Assembly: GCA_037447655.1 (NCBI GenBank) | Contig: JBBHKE010003448.1 | Location: forward strand, 46,568-110,567 | DNA length: 64,000 nt | Reading direction: 5' to 3' | From: Zygnema cylindricum | Lineage: Eukaryota; Streptophyta; Zygnematophyceae; Zygnematales; Zygnemataceae | Shown: in pieces, positions 10,218-22,700 of the stretch | Position numbering within the stretch: the first letter of the stretch is position 1 | How the letters are laid out: each line of letters starts with the position of its first letter | The notes under the pieces: model-generated | Told to the model about the DNA's origin: nothing | Database searches by the model: none | The model's input: only the letters and a program-made list of their open reading frames with translations | Position numbers and translations under genes: made by a program

Positions 10218-13200
10218 ATGGCGAAGCATCATCCCGACTTGATCATGTGTCGCAAGCAGCCCGGAATCGCCATTGGCCGACTCTGCGAAAAATGCGACGG
10301 AAAATGCGTTGTGTGCGACAGTTACGTGCGACCGTGTACGCTGGTGCGAATCTGTGACGAGTGTAACTACGGCTCCTATCAGGTAAGGTTGTCGGGAAAT
10401 TAGGGTTAGGGTTAGGGTTAGGGTTAGAGTTTCTCTTCTTTTTCTCTCCTGCCTCTTCCTTTTTTCCGGCTGTCATTTTCTTTGTGTCCCTCGCTCAATA
10501 TTACACCAGGTAAGGTAAGGTTGTGGGAAAATTTAGGGTTAGGGTACTTCTTCTTTTTATCTTTTTTCTCTGTCTTTTTTTCTGTGCCTATCTCAATATC
10601 CTACACAGTAAGGTTGTGAAGAACCTAGGGAGTATGGTTTTTCTTCCTTTTCTCTTCTCTCTCTTTCTTTTTCTCCCTCTATCTTTTTCTATTTCAATAT
10701 CTTACAAATAAGGCTGGGGAGTATCTCTAGGATTTCTTTATATCTCATTTGTGACGATTGTACTCAAGGTTTTCCACCAGGTAAGGCCAGAAAGAATTTA
10801 GGGTTAGGATTTTTTTTCTCTCGTTTTTTCCCTTTTTAGCCTGTACCTTCTTTTTTTTCTATCTCTGTCTCACCATGAAATTTCGCAGAGGCTCTTCTCT
10901 CTGTCTTCCTCTCCTCCTCCCTCAACCTCTCCTCCTCCCTCTCCCTCTAGCTCTCTCCCCCCTCCCCCTGCCCCTCCCTCCCTCCCTCCCTCCCTCTCTC
11001 TCCCTTTCTCTCGAGGTCAGCAAGGGTTTAAGAGTTTGTTTCCCTTTTGTCTTTTTCTTTTCTCTCGTTCTCTCCGTCGAGGTTTGCTTTTTGAAGCTGA
11101 GGTTTATTGGTTAGAATTCTCCATTGTTTTCAAGTGGAGCATCTAGAATGTTTTTTTTTTTATTTTTTTTTCTTGTTCCTATACCTGCAAAGCAAGGCTA
11201 GCAGGTGACCGGGTATAAGGCTCTTATTTTAAAGTATGCCCTTATTTTAATTTTTAAAGACATAATTTACTAATTTTATTCCTTTTAATTGGGAACTTAT
11301 TGTCTTCGCAAAAGGGTGCTTTGGCGTCATTTTCACGCACCCATATATATAAATCTCGTAAAATAGTTTTAGTAGGTGTATAATATCTTCAAAAAATTGG
11401 AGCTCGTAAAATAGTTTTAGTTGGCGCTCCATCCTTCCCTCCTTGCCTTCCTGCCCAATTCTTTCCCCCTTCCTCACTTATTCTCTCTCCCTCTTCCCAT
11501 CGTTATTTACGGCATAGGTCATTTTATTAAGCAATTACTGTCTCAAACAATGGTGCATTTAGCAAATCAAATGACCTAAATTTTAGGAAAACTCGAGAAT
11601 TTCCAGTCATCAGAAGTAAAGATGTATGACCTAAATTTTAGGAAAAGAGAAGGTTTTCAGTCTTCATGAGTAAAGATGTGGATACACTGAACTCCATTCC
11701 AACAGTCCTAACAAGCAACCAACATAAACCTAACAACGTACAAGATTCCAAATTAGCGCACAATAAAACCATTCCTCTGTCAAGAAAACTATTTTCCTCT
11801 TTCAAGTCTATAACTTAAAAACCCAATTTTCCTCTGTCAAGTCCATAATTGTAAAAACCATTTTCCTTTGTCCTTTGTTTCATAACTTAATATACCATTT
11901 TCCTCTGTCACCTTTATAACATAACAAATCCATTTTTCTCTTTCAAGTCCATAACGTAGAAACCCATTTTCCTCTGTCAAGTCCATAACTAGAAAAAACA
12001 ATTTTCCACTGTCAGTTCCAGAACTGAAAACACTGTCAAGTCCATAATTTAAAAAACCATTTTTCTTTGTCAAGTCCATATTTTAAAATACCATTTTCCT
12101 CTGTCACCTTTATAACATAAAAATCCATTCTCCTCTTTCAAGTCCATAATTTAAAAAACCATAAAACCATTTTCCAAAGTCCATAACTAAAAAAACCATT
12201 TTCCCTGTCACGTTTATAACATAAAAATCCATCTTCCTCTGTCAAGTCCCTAACTTAAAAAAACCATTTTCCTCTGTCAAGTGCATTACTTATAAACCTT
12301 TTTCCTCTGTCCAATCCTTAATTTAAAAAACCACCTTATTCTGTCAAGTCCTTAACTAAAAAAACTATTTTCTTCTGTCAAGACCATAACTGAAAAGCCA
12401 TTTTTTCTCTGTTAAGTCCATAACATAGAAAACCATTTTTCTTTCTCAAATCTATAATTTACATGTCGTTTTCTTCATAAACCCTCCGGGACGGAACCAA
12501 GAGTACCCAGAAAAAAGAGGAACTGATACTAATCCAATGGGAAGTACTCCAAACTCGTATAGGGCTGTCAAAAAGAGAAAAAAATACAATGTTCTTATTA
12601 AGATCTCTTGGTTTGTATTTTTTAAGCTCTTGTATGTGTCTGGTTTCTACCCTGTTGAAACCAATTCTGAGTCAAATTTGCAATTTTGTCATCACTCATC
12701 GTCATGAAAAACTACCTATTTTTTCCCGAATGTATGACACGACATATTGAGATATTTGTTTATTTAAAATTTATCCCTCTTGTCGGTGATTGCTTATGTA
12801 CCGTCATGTACACGTGTGAGAAGGATTTAGGAGATAGAAAAGGTCAAGCTTTTAATCACAAAAGACGAGGATCGATAAGTATAGCAAATCCTAGTAGGGT
12901 TAGACTTGGATTGGAGGCCTCCTTAAAAAACCTCAAAGACCCCAGAAACCCTAAAAAATGTGAAACCATCCACCCAAAAAGTGGGTTCACATACAAGTGA
13001 GAAAGGGGTAGTGAAGGGCCGGAGAAGGAGAGGGAGGAAGCGGAGGAAGGGGAGGACCTATTCTAACCTAACCTGAGGAAGTTATAAAAAGAACCCTATT
13101 TTTTATATTAGTTTCACCGTCTATTTGGTTGGAAAAAACGAGATCTAGAAAAAATAAACAGAACATAAACCTTACTCAGCGAAACCGGGAGGACAAAGAA

Positions 13201-14078
13201 AAACCAGTTTTTTTTTTACAATATGTGCGCTTTGAGAGAGATTAACGAGATTATAAAATTATAAAATGAAGAAAACAAATTAAACGGATTAACGAGATTA
13301 TAAAATTATAAAATGAAGAAATCAAATTAAACGGGATTAACGATATTATAACAATATAAAATGAAGAAATGAAATTAATCGGGATTAACGAGATTATAAA
13401 ATTATAAAATGAAGAAATCAAATTAAACAGGATTAACAAGATTATAAAATTATAAAATGAAGAATCAAATTAAACAGGATTAACAAGATTATAAAATTAT
13501 AAAATGAAGAAATCAAATTAAACGGGATTAACGAGATTAATGATATTTGTGAGTGTGCAAAAATTGGCGTCAATGCACTCTTTTTGGAAGATACTAAGTC
13601 GCCCAATAATATAAATAAATCTAGAAAATTAGGAAATTAAAAAATTAGGAATTGAGGAAAATGATAAAATTATAAAATGAAAAATAAAATTAATCGAGAT
13701 TAATGCGATCGATATTGATGTTTGTCGGTGTGAGAAAAATGACGCCAATGCACCCTTTTTGGAAGATACTAAGTTGCCCGATAAAAAAAAAAAAAAATCA
13801 AAGGCAGGAAATTTGGAAATCATAAAATTGTAAAACTATCAAATCATAAATTGAAAAAACAGAATTAAACAAGGTTAACGACATCGATATTGATGTTTAT
13901 GGGGGTGCAGGGAAGGTGTGTTATATGTGGAGGTGCCGGAATCTCGGATGCCCACTATTGCAAAGAGTGCACCCAACAAGAAAAGGATCGTGACGGATGT
14001 CCCAAAATTGTTAATTTAGGAAGTGCAAAAACAGATCTCTTTTATGAAAGGAAAAAGTACGGGTTTAAACAAAGATAA
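10218..14078 (+). CDS. PHF5A: PHF5A/SF3B7 (Rds3) SF3b splicing subunit, 2 exons
   Basis: Exon 1 is 10218-10382 and exon 2 is 13911-14078, joined in phase 0 to give 110 aa, the usual length of PHF5A. Exon 1 begins [16 protein letters not shown] and carries the [17 protein letters not shown] and CDEC cysteine sets. Exon 2 begins [10 protein letters not shown], continues YCKECT and ends [16 protein letters not shown]. All cysteines of the zinc-knot fold are present. In yeast and animals this protein sits in the SF3b complex of U2 snRNP, next to SF3B1, where it helps hold the branch-point adenosine; a nuclear role in pre-mRNA splicing is expected here. The 3528-base intron is unusual for so short and conserved a gene. 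Both ends are flanked by tandem repeats, and the acceptor (TGTTTATGGGGGTGCAG) lacks a pyrimidine tract. The assignment is very secure. Confidence 0.97.
10376..10800 (+). repeat. Array of about 100-base units repeating the PHF5A splice donor
   Basis: The donor context CAG|GTAAGG followed by TTAGGG-like sequence recurs after long pyrimidine stretches. Intact CAGGTAAGG occurs at 10380, 10507 and 10778, with degenerate copies near 10605 and 10708. The sites near 10507 and 10778 look like an acceptor and a donor back to back. Confidence 0.75.
10400..10427 (+). repeat. Short interstitial TTAGGG repeat
   Basis: Slightly more than four TTAGGG units, 17 bases after the PHF5A exon 1 donor. A shorter copy lies near 10532. 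Most plants use TTTAGGG at telomeres, so this six-base form is notable but too short to be informative alone. Confidence 0.85.
10893..11013. repeat. CT-rich tract in the PHF5A intron
   Basis: CTCCTCCCT and CTCTCC repeats, pyrimidine-only on the sense strand. Between 11,013 and 11,770 in the intron I see only AT-rich sequence with a short duplicated segment (TCGTAAAATAGTTTTAGT). Confidence 0.8.
11770..12470. repeat. Minisatellite of about 33-36 base units, roughly 20 copies
   Basis: Imperfect copies of CCATTTTCCTCTGTCAAG followed by TCCATAACTTAAAAA fill 700 bases of the PHF5A intron. Unit length varies and some copies are truncated. Confidence 0.85.
12480..13220. other. PHF5A intron interior, no gene seen
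   Basis: AT-rich intronic sequence. An open frame at 12,686-13,000 has no domain, no conserved neighbours and no good splice context, so I do not call it. Confidence 0.6.
13228..13548. repeat. Tandem array of about 48-base units
   Basis: Six to seven copies containing GATTATAAAATTATAAAATG followed by AAGAAATCAAATTAAACGGG, with a diverged copy near 13,655-13,700. It lies in the 3' part of the PHF5A intron. Confidence 0.85.
13540..13912 (+). repeat. Repeated acceptor-side segment of the PHF5A intron
   Basis: A segment with GATATTTGTGAGTGTG, GCGTCAATGCACTC and TTGGAAGATACTAAG occurs near 13,540-13,600, again at 13,705-13,780, and its first part again at 13,880-13,910 where it forms the real acceptor. 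The true splice site thus appears to be one member of a repeated unit. Confidence 0.6.
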
Positions 14079-15570
14079 TAAATAATATTTGTCCGGTTCC
14101 TTCCTTCCTTCCTTCCTTCCTATGGTTTTGTGGTGAAATAAAGATCAATCTCCGAAAAAAAGTTTCGGTTTTGTACAGTTGAAAAGTTATGCATATTTTC
14201 TTCCATTGTTTGAATTTATTCATAATCGTATTTTTTTTTTTTTTCCTATTTTTAATCGACGTTTATGAATTGCATATGTCAAAGTTTGTTTGAGTTTTCT
14301 GTTTTTTGAGTGTAAATAGTCATCTGTTTGTTGTGCTACTTCAAATCGTCAATAGAAATGAGAAAAAAAAAATGTCAAATGTCAAATGTGAAATGGTGTG
14401 TGTTTTTGTTTTTTTTTTTTTTTTTTTAACGTTCAGGTTCTCTGGACCTCTGTGAATGACTTTTTGTATTTAAAGTTCCAATAATAGTACAGTATGTAAT
14501 GATAGTAGTGTTGATGTTTTTTTTTTTGACATTTCAATCAGTCTTTTCTTTGGGTACACCTGTCCGATCTTTATTTAAAGATTGCCAATTGGAGATTAAT
14601 AATATACCTTTCCGTCATTTGTGCGTGGAGAAAAATGGGTCCAAAGACCAAAAGAAAACCATTAACACTAATAATTATACAATGTTTGAATCGTGAATCG
14701 CTATAAGCATTTATAACAAAATTTTGTCCCGGTCTTTTTTTGCCCATTGAACGCCAAATGGTGTCATTAGTGCTATTTTTTATTTATTTTTTTAGTTTTT
14801 TTCTGCGGTTCAAAATTGTACCAATCGAAAATATAATGGGTTTTTTAGGGCACTAAAACAGTCCTTGTACTAATTATGTCTTAACTAATTGTTGTGAATA
14901 GCGATTTCACTGTGTTATATTCTAGTGAAAAAAACTGACATGTGTGAGGTTTGACTATTGCCCTTCAATTTTCAACGTACACCAATTTCATATTTTCACC
15001 CTTGTTGGTATTTTAGGGTTTGGTGTCGAGTGCAAGTGCGTGTTTCATCTAATAAAAGCCAAACAGGAAAAAAACATTTTATTTTAAATGGCATTTTAAA
15101 TGGGGTGAAATGTTTCTTGTTTGTAAAATTAAAAAGGGGGGGAGGATAAATTAAAAAGCACTATGGTAAACCATCTGAATCCGGGGGTACAAAAGGGGTG
15201 GCATGGCCAAAACTGAAAAACTACAAGCAAGGCGATAAAAAACAAAGAAAGCAACGTGAACACAGAAAAATAGCAAGTAAAATAAAAGCACCCAAACTCA
15301 AAATGAAAAGCACGTTAACTCACTAAACCAAAACTACAACCCCAACCCCAACTCAATTAAATATTTGCGAAAAGTAACCCTGAAGTCCCCCTAGCCCGGG
15401 GGAGCACGCTGAGGGAGTTCCGGTACAGGTTGACTATCCATATCCGCAATAGTCGATCAAAGGAGAATAGAAGCATGCACTCGCTGTAAAGCCACAGATA
15501 AACGTTGACAATAAAAAGAAGTAAGGACCAAAGGAGGAGGGCTCCCAGGTCCTCGTCGCTTGAAAGCACG
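14079..15570. other. Intergenic, no gene seen
   Basis: Downstream of PHF5A. Holds a short (TTCC)n near 14,100 and several poly-T runs. Open frames here are short and featureless. Confidence 0.6.
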
Positions 15571-16567
15571 TCACGCACAAGTACGGAGAAACTCGTCCAA
15601 CGCAACACCCAAACAACCAAAAATCTCTACCGCCATCGGAATAAAGTCATCCATAGGGTCCCGGTGGACATAATCACGCTCTTTCGCCTTAGCGGCATCA
15701 CGAGCTGCCACCCCAACATGTCGAGCCGCCTGACCAACAACTGTAGCCGACGTAGGGTTCGCCAAAACAATATCACTAAAGATTGTAAAATTGGTTTTAA
15801 TTACAAACAACCAATCACAACGTCAATGTATTGACAACTTATAATGATTTTTATTGTTACATAAATGACAATTGTAATAAAACAGAGGTGAGAAATCGAC
15901 AAAATTTGGCGTGACAAGCATAAAATGTTAAAGTTTATACTGCAAAGGGTTCAAAGGTTCGAGGTAGAAAAATTTCCAATGTTGACAAATTCAGGAGGTT
16001 TTTCAAGCGGTTTTAGGGAGGGAAGGTAATACATAAACCTCGGGGAAAACGTACCATGAGTATAAATCATTACTAATACTCCCGCTCTGGTTACTTACAC
16101 TAAAACTATTACACTTGGAGATCTACTAAACACCCTATTTTTTTAACAAAAAAAAACAAGTAACAAAGGAAACAAAACAAAACACGGGAAAGAAACCCAC
16201 ACCCTTAACCAAGAGGAAATAAACAAAACAAAACACGGTGGGAAACATCGCAGAACATATGAACAACAAAAAAAAAAAAAGGCAATAACGGTATTGAACT
16301 ATCGAATATGGGTGGAAACAAACAAAAGGGAAAAATAAAGAAAAAATATAACATACGAACGGGCAAGTCAATGACGGACATTGAAAGGGACAACAAGCAT
16401 AAAAACAACAATAAAATACCGCAAAAAAAAAGAACGACATAACCGAACTTCAACATCGCTAAACAATCACCATGCACAATCTTGTAAATGCTTGCGAGAA
16501 GCTTAAGGTTTGTCGAGTCGATTAAATACTCAAGAGAATCAATAAAAGTGTGAAACCCTCCACACAA
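15571..16567 (-). pseudogene. Decayed retroelement fragment
   Basis: Reading leftward, 16,567-16,440 encodes GGFHTFIDSLEYLIDSTN then KLLASIYKIVHGD, and 15,810-15,571 encodes IVLANPTSATVVG followed by a DFIPMAVEIFGCLG segment. To my recollection such a pair (PTSA...R.A and FIP.AIE.FGCL) occurs in the C-terminal part of reverse-transcriptase-like proteins of plant non-LTR elements. The two pieces are separated by T-rich non-coding sequence and no full domain survives. Family assignment is tentative. Confidence 0.4.
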
Positions 16568-16569
16568 AG

Positions 16570-17200
16570 GTAGTACAGAGTTTATCCATAAATCCTTTTA
16601 TTCTCCATCAAAGGTTGAGGAACCTGTATTCATGCTTTCATTGGCAGGCCCATTTATTGCAAGACGCGTGTATAGATGTACAATACGCAAGAAAATTATT
16701 TAGTGAAAGTGCACATCAACTTACGAGGGTCCGGTCGAAAAAATACAACATTAGTTTGCAACAAAAAAAAAATTGAAGCGGAAATTTACAAGTTTTTTAT
16801 CCACAACACAATGGAATATTGAATGGGACGTATTTTCGAATGACTTTTAGATTTTTATGTGACGCCGAAATGCTAAGAATATTGAACCACTCTGTTAAGT
16901 GAATTATTATCATTACCACTTTATTAAAACTACCTACACTACACTATTCATTGCAACCCGACTCACCATAGCCATTAATCAACAAGTTTTGTCGGTACTA
17001 ATTTATGATTTAGTTGGAAACAAACATGCGAACTATGTAATAGCGATGGGTAGTATACCTTTGGAAATAGTAATAAAAAGATGATATATGCACATTCGAA
17101 AGATCTAGAAGCAAACACATGATGTAAGATATGTCGTAGATTGGTGCAACGACACATCTATAAAAAAAACAAGGGTTCCACTTTATACTTCTTTGTTCAT
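16570..17200. other. Intergenic, no gene seen
   Basis: AT-rich sequence without repeats, domains or exon-like frames that I can support. Confidence 0.5.
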
Positions 17201-17204
17201 CGTT

Positions 17205-17390
17205 AGTAAAGCTAATAACACTAATTTGGTAGCAACCTCTTTTTGGCCGAAAATCGTAAAATAGTCATAACTAGGCTATTTGAGGGAGTGGACTACAATC
17301 TGCTATGTCTCTTTGCATGAAATTAGTACTGTGTATTCTAATTATGCATTAATACTACTAAATCTTGGACGCTAATAACGATTGGCAGTG
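17205..17390. mobile_element. MITE (TA-flanked family), diverged
   Basis: The right end reads CTAATAACGATTGGCAGTG before TA, and the interior (GTGGACTACAATCTGC, GAAATTAGTA) matches the copies at 9.3 and 27.4 kb. The left end is approximate. Confidence 0.6.
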
Positions 17391-17445
17391 TATAAATTGA
17401 CGAAAAAACTAAAACCTCATTTAGTGACAAAAAACTACAGTACTG

Positions 17446-17811
17446 TAGTGTTGTGTATCGAGAAAATTCTTATCGTGATAAATTCGATATCGATATTCAA
17501 TGTATCGAATATCGAACGATCAAAATGCTCGACATATCGCTCTGGGACCAACAAAAGTTATTGCGATATATTTGGTGGGAGGTGGGGGGTTGTACAGCTG
17601 TAGTATGTTAATAATGTACGAAAAAACGTTCGGAAGATTCCCTGAGGGCGAGCTTTCAAATTTTTTTGGCAGCCCAACGTTGCTCGATGTACCGCGGTAT
17701 AAATATATTGGCATATCGACATGATATATCGAGACGGTTTATCGATTATCGAGTACCCAGAAATAGGTACAGATCGAGTATCGGCAAGGGGCCCTCGATA
17801 CTCCAGACCGC
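17446..17811. mobile_element. hAT-type MITE with TATCG-rich palindromic ends
   Basis: Begins TAGTGTTGTGTATCG and ends CGATACTCCAGACCG, an imperfect inverted pair. Subterminal GATATCGATAT-like palindromes match the element at 61,080-61,476. No transposase is encoded. A pure C run follows at about 17,933-17,958. Confidence 0.65.
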
Positions 17812-17929
17812 AAAAAAGTGAAAACATTTGGATTTTATTTTAAATGCAAAATACACCAAAATTGAGTCGGGTCAAAATAAGAAAACAAGACATCGAAAAT
17901 TGTTTTCGGTAAAAGAGAAAAATCCCCTT

Positions 17930-17965
<36 letters not shown>

Positions 17966-18301
17966 GTCTTCATATGCCTTCATTTAAATAAGACAAGGAA
18001 ATTCTCATATTAAACCCGATTTGCAAGACGGAATTATGAATTGTTACAATAACAAGTGTGGATTTAATCTCTGTAGATAAGGGCATTATCACATATCTCT
18101 ATTTTTTGTTTAATCAGACAATATTCGACTTTTTTATGAAGGGCAGGAAAATGGAAGAATAATACAGTAGTTTTGTAGCAATATTACGCCGTTCAATTAT
18201 ATTCATAATTTTCCACTTGATGCGTTAGCCATATTGGCCATATTGCGCGTCGGGCAAGAATTTTGTCTGTTTCCCGCCTGCATGGGGAATTAGAATCGGT
18301 A

Positions 18302-18526
18302 CACCGTATATCGCTATGAGCCTATGAGTGTTAGTTACTTTTTCGCCACTTAAAACGTACTCTCTCCGTACATACTTGTCCTATTTTCAATTTGAAACCG
18401 CCAATCGGAAGGTGAGAATCTTAATTTTCAATCGTAACCGTTAGATCGGCAATCCGACATGTGTATACGGAGAAAATAATTTTTGAGAGACTGCATAAAC
18501 ATCAACACTAATAGCGATTCACGGTG
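18302..18526. mobile_element. MITE, CACCG terminal repeats, TA target duplication
   Basis: TA|CACCGTATATCGCTATGAG at the left and CACTAATAGCGATTCACGGTG|TA at the right. The inner arms CTCTCCGTACATACTTGTCC and CGACATGTGTATACGGAGA are also inverted. Non-coding. Confidence 0.85.
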
Positions 18527-18529
18527 TAC

Positions 18530-19610
18530 TGCATCGGACATCATGTTTTTCCGACCGATTCGCATCATCGATGTATTGCTTTCGTATAGTGCGCTAAATG
18601 GTAACACCATTAGTGGCATTCGAGTTTATTAAATAAAATTTATAAGGATGTAACACGCACTAATGTGATATCATTGCCCTGTAGAACCGACCGCGTAATG
18701 AATGAAATGATTATGAGAAGTTTGACCAACAGTCTCTGTTTAGCACTTTTGACCAAACGCCGATTGGCTGCCGAACGCCACCACACCGCAGGCCCGTTAG
18801 TCATCGTCTCTTCTTCTTGTCATTATTTCTGAGTGGGCGCCTGCCGAAAAGGCTTCTTATTGGGCCGCATTGCTGGACGCGATACCCGGAGCCACTAGCA
18901 GCGTCCAAACAAAATTTGGTGAAAGTCGAACTTGAAGTCTAGAATCTTGAATAATTGGGTCGCATGAAGTCGTTGAAAATCCGTAAGATTCTGGATTAAC
19001 TTTCGATTTTGGCTCTCTACGCTGAACTGCTGCGCAAATAGTTTTAAGTTAGACCAATGACGTGCACGCATTATGTGACAATTGAGCTAATTTAGTGATT
19101 TTCATTCTTGGTAATGTAAATGCATGCAGCGGATTTTCTTTGTTAAGTCCCTTTTGGTGTTCGGACTTGCTCTTTACTGAGTCTACTCTATTCAGGGATT
19201 TGGCTTGTTTGTTTACACCAGAAAACGGGAACCGTTTGTTAACGTCGTCGGCGAGCAACAGTAATAACCAATCAATGATGTGAATGCATTTAGGTTCTCT
19301 GAGTTTATTGTAGCTGATTTGCGCTTCACTCTTTCTTCCCCTTTCTTTTTCTCCTTAGTTTCTCTTTCCAAATTTAGGTCAACTTCTCCTTACTTACCAC
19401 CAGTACGCGACGCGTCACAGGTCCGTGTGACTCTTTTATAATCAGATTCTCTAAGTAACCACAACCCTTTCACCAATCTCTACCATAGAAGTGCTTATAA
19501 ATCGTCGTTACAGTCCCTTTTTTTCTCGTTTTTCAATTGAAGAAAGGGTGTCATGCGTTCTACCGCTTGTAAGGGTTGAAGTTGTCTCCTTATTACCTTT
19601 TAGCCCTATT
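18530..19610. other. Spacer upstream of the ERD2-like gene
   Basis: No gene seen. A TATAAAT at 19,494-19,500 could be the TATA box of the gene starting at 19,724, giving a leader near 200 bases. Confidence 0.45.
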
Positions 19611-19617
19611 TAGTCAC

Positions 19618-19682
19618 AAGAGTAGGTATAAGAGTAGGTATAAGAGTAGATATAAGAGTAGGTATAAGAGTAGGTATAAGAG
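19618..19682. repeat. Five tandem copies of AAGAGTAGGTATA
   Basis: Near-perfect 13-14 base units in the predicted 5' leader of the ERD2-like gene, ending about 40 bases before its start codon. Confidence 0.9.
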
Positions 19683-19723
19683 CTCATTCGTAACAGAAAG
19701 AAGCAAAAAGGAAAGCTGTAGCC

Positions 19724-22700
19724 ATGGCTTCTGATCGAAAGGGACGAAGTGCTGTACAAGGGGCAGTTTTATGGCTAAAGAGACAACCTCCTAAAGTGAA
19801 GGCTGGCTTAGGGGTGGCTGCTGCCATTGTTGCACTTATTATGTTACGATTTATTGTTGTGGATCACGACAATCTTTTTGTTGCGGCTGAAGCAATTCAT
19901 GCTGTCGGAATCGGTGTGCTTATTTACAAACTGACAAAGGAACGGACATGTGCCGGTACGTTTTTTTTTCTTCCCCCTTTTTTTTTTAAAGGGCTGTTTG
20001 ACGCCTGTATTACTCAATTTCACGCTTTTGAATTTGCCTAATCAGGTGTCTGTCACATTTTGTTTCTGTCCTAACCTGTCTATTTTTATTTTCTATTCGT
20101 GATAGGATTACTGCTTTTTGAGGTACTTGTAAAGGGATTAAAAGCAATTATTAGCTTCAGTATGAGTTCCTTCCTCTTTTGCTTTTTAGTTTCAGTTAAA
20201 TTTGAAGCTTGTAAGGCAGCTTCTTTAGTTTTTTCTTGTTTTTATTTTCTTGTTGGAATGGAACATTCAATGATTTTTGCCTTTCATTGTCATCGTCTCC
20301 TTTCTGTAATTGAGACCATACGTGTATAAAAAAGATAGTCTGTACACATGATTGTTAATCTAGCATTTATCAGTTGATGAAATCCTTACAGGGAGTTGCC
20401 GGAGTCTCTTTTGTTTATTCTGTTCTGGCTGCATTTCAGCATTCGCTAGCAATCAAATTTTGGTTTTGTTAAACCATGAAAAAAGGCACTTGAAACGTTT
20501 GTGAATCTTGGTTTTAGTGTGATTTAACTAATGGTTTGATGTCATTTCTCCATCCCGTGCCTCCTTTTGTTTTTCTTTTACCTTGTTTACAGGCCTATCT
20601 TTGAAGTCGCAGGAGCTCACAGCTATTTTTTTGTCAGTTCGTCTCTATTGCAGTCTTGTGATGGAGAAGGATATACATACAGTGCTTGATCTTGCCACTC
20701 TGGCAACTACTGGATGGGTCATATACACAATGCGTTTTAAGTTGCGCTCTACACATTCAGAGGATTTGGATAATATGCCACTATACTATGTGGTCCGTGT
20801 CCATTTCTTACTTGAACCCTCTCGTTCACCATGTATCATCCTGTTTTTTCTTGCCCTCGTTTTCATTTATGTGCTTTGCAGCTATCTCACTTCATTATTC
20901 TGTACTGTTGCTTGCTAAGGAACATCCACTGACCTTAATTTTTAGGGTTTTTAGCTTTAATGTCTAGTTTTTGAGCTGCGTATTGTAGGTTTGCTTCTAT
21001 GGATGTTGACCTATATGCATTTGTATGCTACCTTCTCTCACGCACCATCTGAATTTCAGACCAGCCAGTGCAGCTAGAACTTTGTGTTTGGTTCTATTTA
21101 TTTTACGGTCTAATTATACGGACTATATGTTAAATGAATTACATTGTGACTATTAACATGACTGTGCTGTCTAGGTACAGCATAAGATTTTTTTGAGGTT
21201 AATCTGTTTGGTGGAGACATTGGGGCTGTTTCTGAGATGTCCTTGCATAATTAAGTGCATTTCGCCATTGAAAAAGAAGAAACTAGTTCTTGACAGGCTT
21301 AAGTAAAGCTAATTATTTCCATGCCTGCAATGGTGGAGGTTGATTAGCTGTTGTCTAGGTCGTGTTCATTTGACACGGACATGGAATCGGCAAGCCTAGA
21401 ATATTGTAGGATAGGATATGCATTCCAAAGATCTCTGAAATTTCTTCTCTGAACCTAATTGCAGTCTTTCCTTTTTTTTTGGCCCTCAACAGCTTGCACC
21501 TTGCGCAATTTTGGCAGTTCTTATCCACCCAGGCACATCACATTTCTTGGCGAACAGAATATTGTGGGCCTTCTGTGTTTATTTGGAGGCTGTGTCTGTT
21601 TTGCCGCAATTGCGAGTCATGCAAAACACTAAGGTGAGCCTGACAGAACCCGGTGATGCGGAAGTTGTGCAGTTGTTGCTCAAGTTTGCTGGAGCTTGGT
21701 GCATATTTGACATGGAAATTTCTTAAGTTAGGAGCCTTGTTACTTTCTAGATGTGCCTGTGTTTTTTGGATGGTCTCCGCCGCTTAAACATTACAGGCAA
21801 GTTGATGAAATCAAGAAATGTGTAAACAACTTATTGTGAAAAAAAGGCAGACACCATATTATTATCTATGTTTGCTGTCTGACATAATATTTTTCTAGCC
21901 TTTGGGACTTTTCTGAAAATTGTTTGGACTTCTAACAAGCTTGTGAAACATGTTTACGCCCTGGTTGTGTGCACAGGTAGTTGAGCCATTCACAGCACAC
22001 TATGTCTTTGCCCTTGGTATAGCCCGCTTCCTCAGCTGTGCTCACTGGGTGTTACAGGTGAGTCTCAGTGCGTTTTTCTTTTCAGAGTATTACATTTTTG
22101 GGGGAAGGGGGAAGGAGTGGGGAGAAGAATGTGTGGCCGACAATACGCCATTGGATAAGTGATGGGAGGTTAACATGGAAAGATCTATTGGTAGTTTTGG
22201 TAAACTACGAAAACGGGCTTTGCAGCACTAGTTAGGGCTTCTTGAAAAGACCTCGGCTTTTTTCAATTTTTTGCTAGTACTGAGCAAGCCCATTTTTTTC
22301 TGTTACAGTTGTAGTTATTGTATGAAATAGACCTTTGGTTTCAGATGGAAGAAAGATGTAGTACGGCTCTTAGAAATTAGTTTGGATCTTGGGCATATAT
22401 TAATGTGCTGCTGGCAGGGTTACTGTCGCTAATTACACTGGGTCGGATAAATCTTCGGCCATATCACTTTCACGGGGATGGCAGTGTTAATTTTTAGTTG
22501 GTCATGGGTGACGGCTTTTACCATAGTTTGTTTTTTCCCCCATTAGTGCAGGTTTCTTGGTGACTTAAAGTGGTTGTTTTGAAATTTGTCATTCATCAAT
22601 TTGGTTGTTTATTTGTTTCTGCAGTCTACTAGACTCCGAGGGTTTTGCATTTCCTTGGTGTTATCATGCTTTTGCACACTGTTGGTAGCCAGTGTATATG

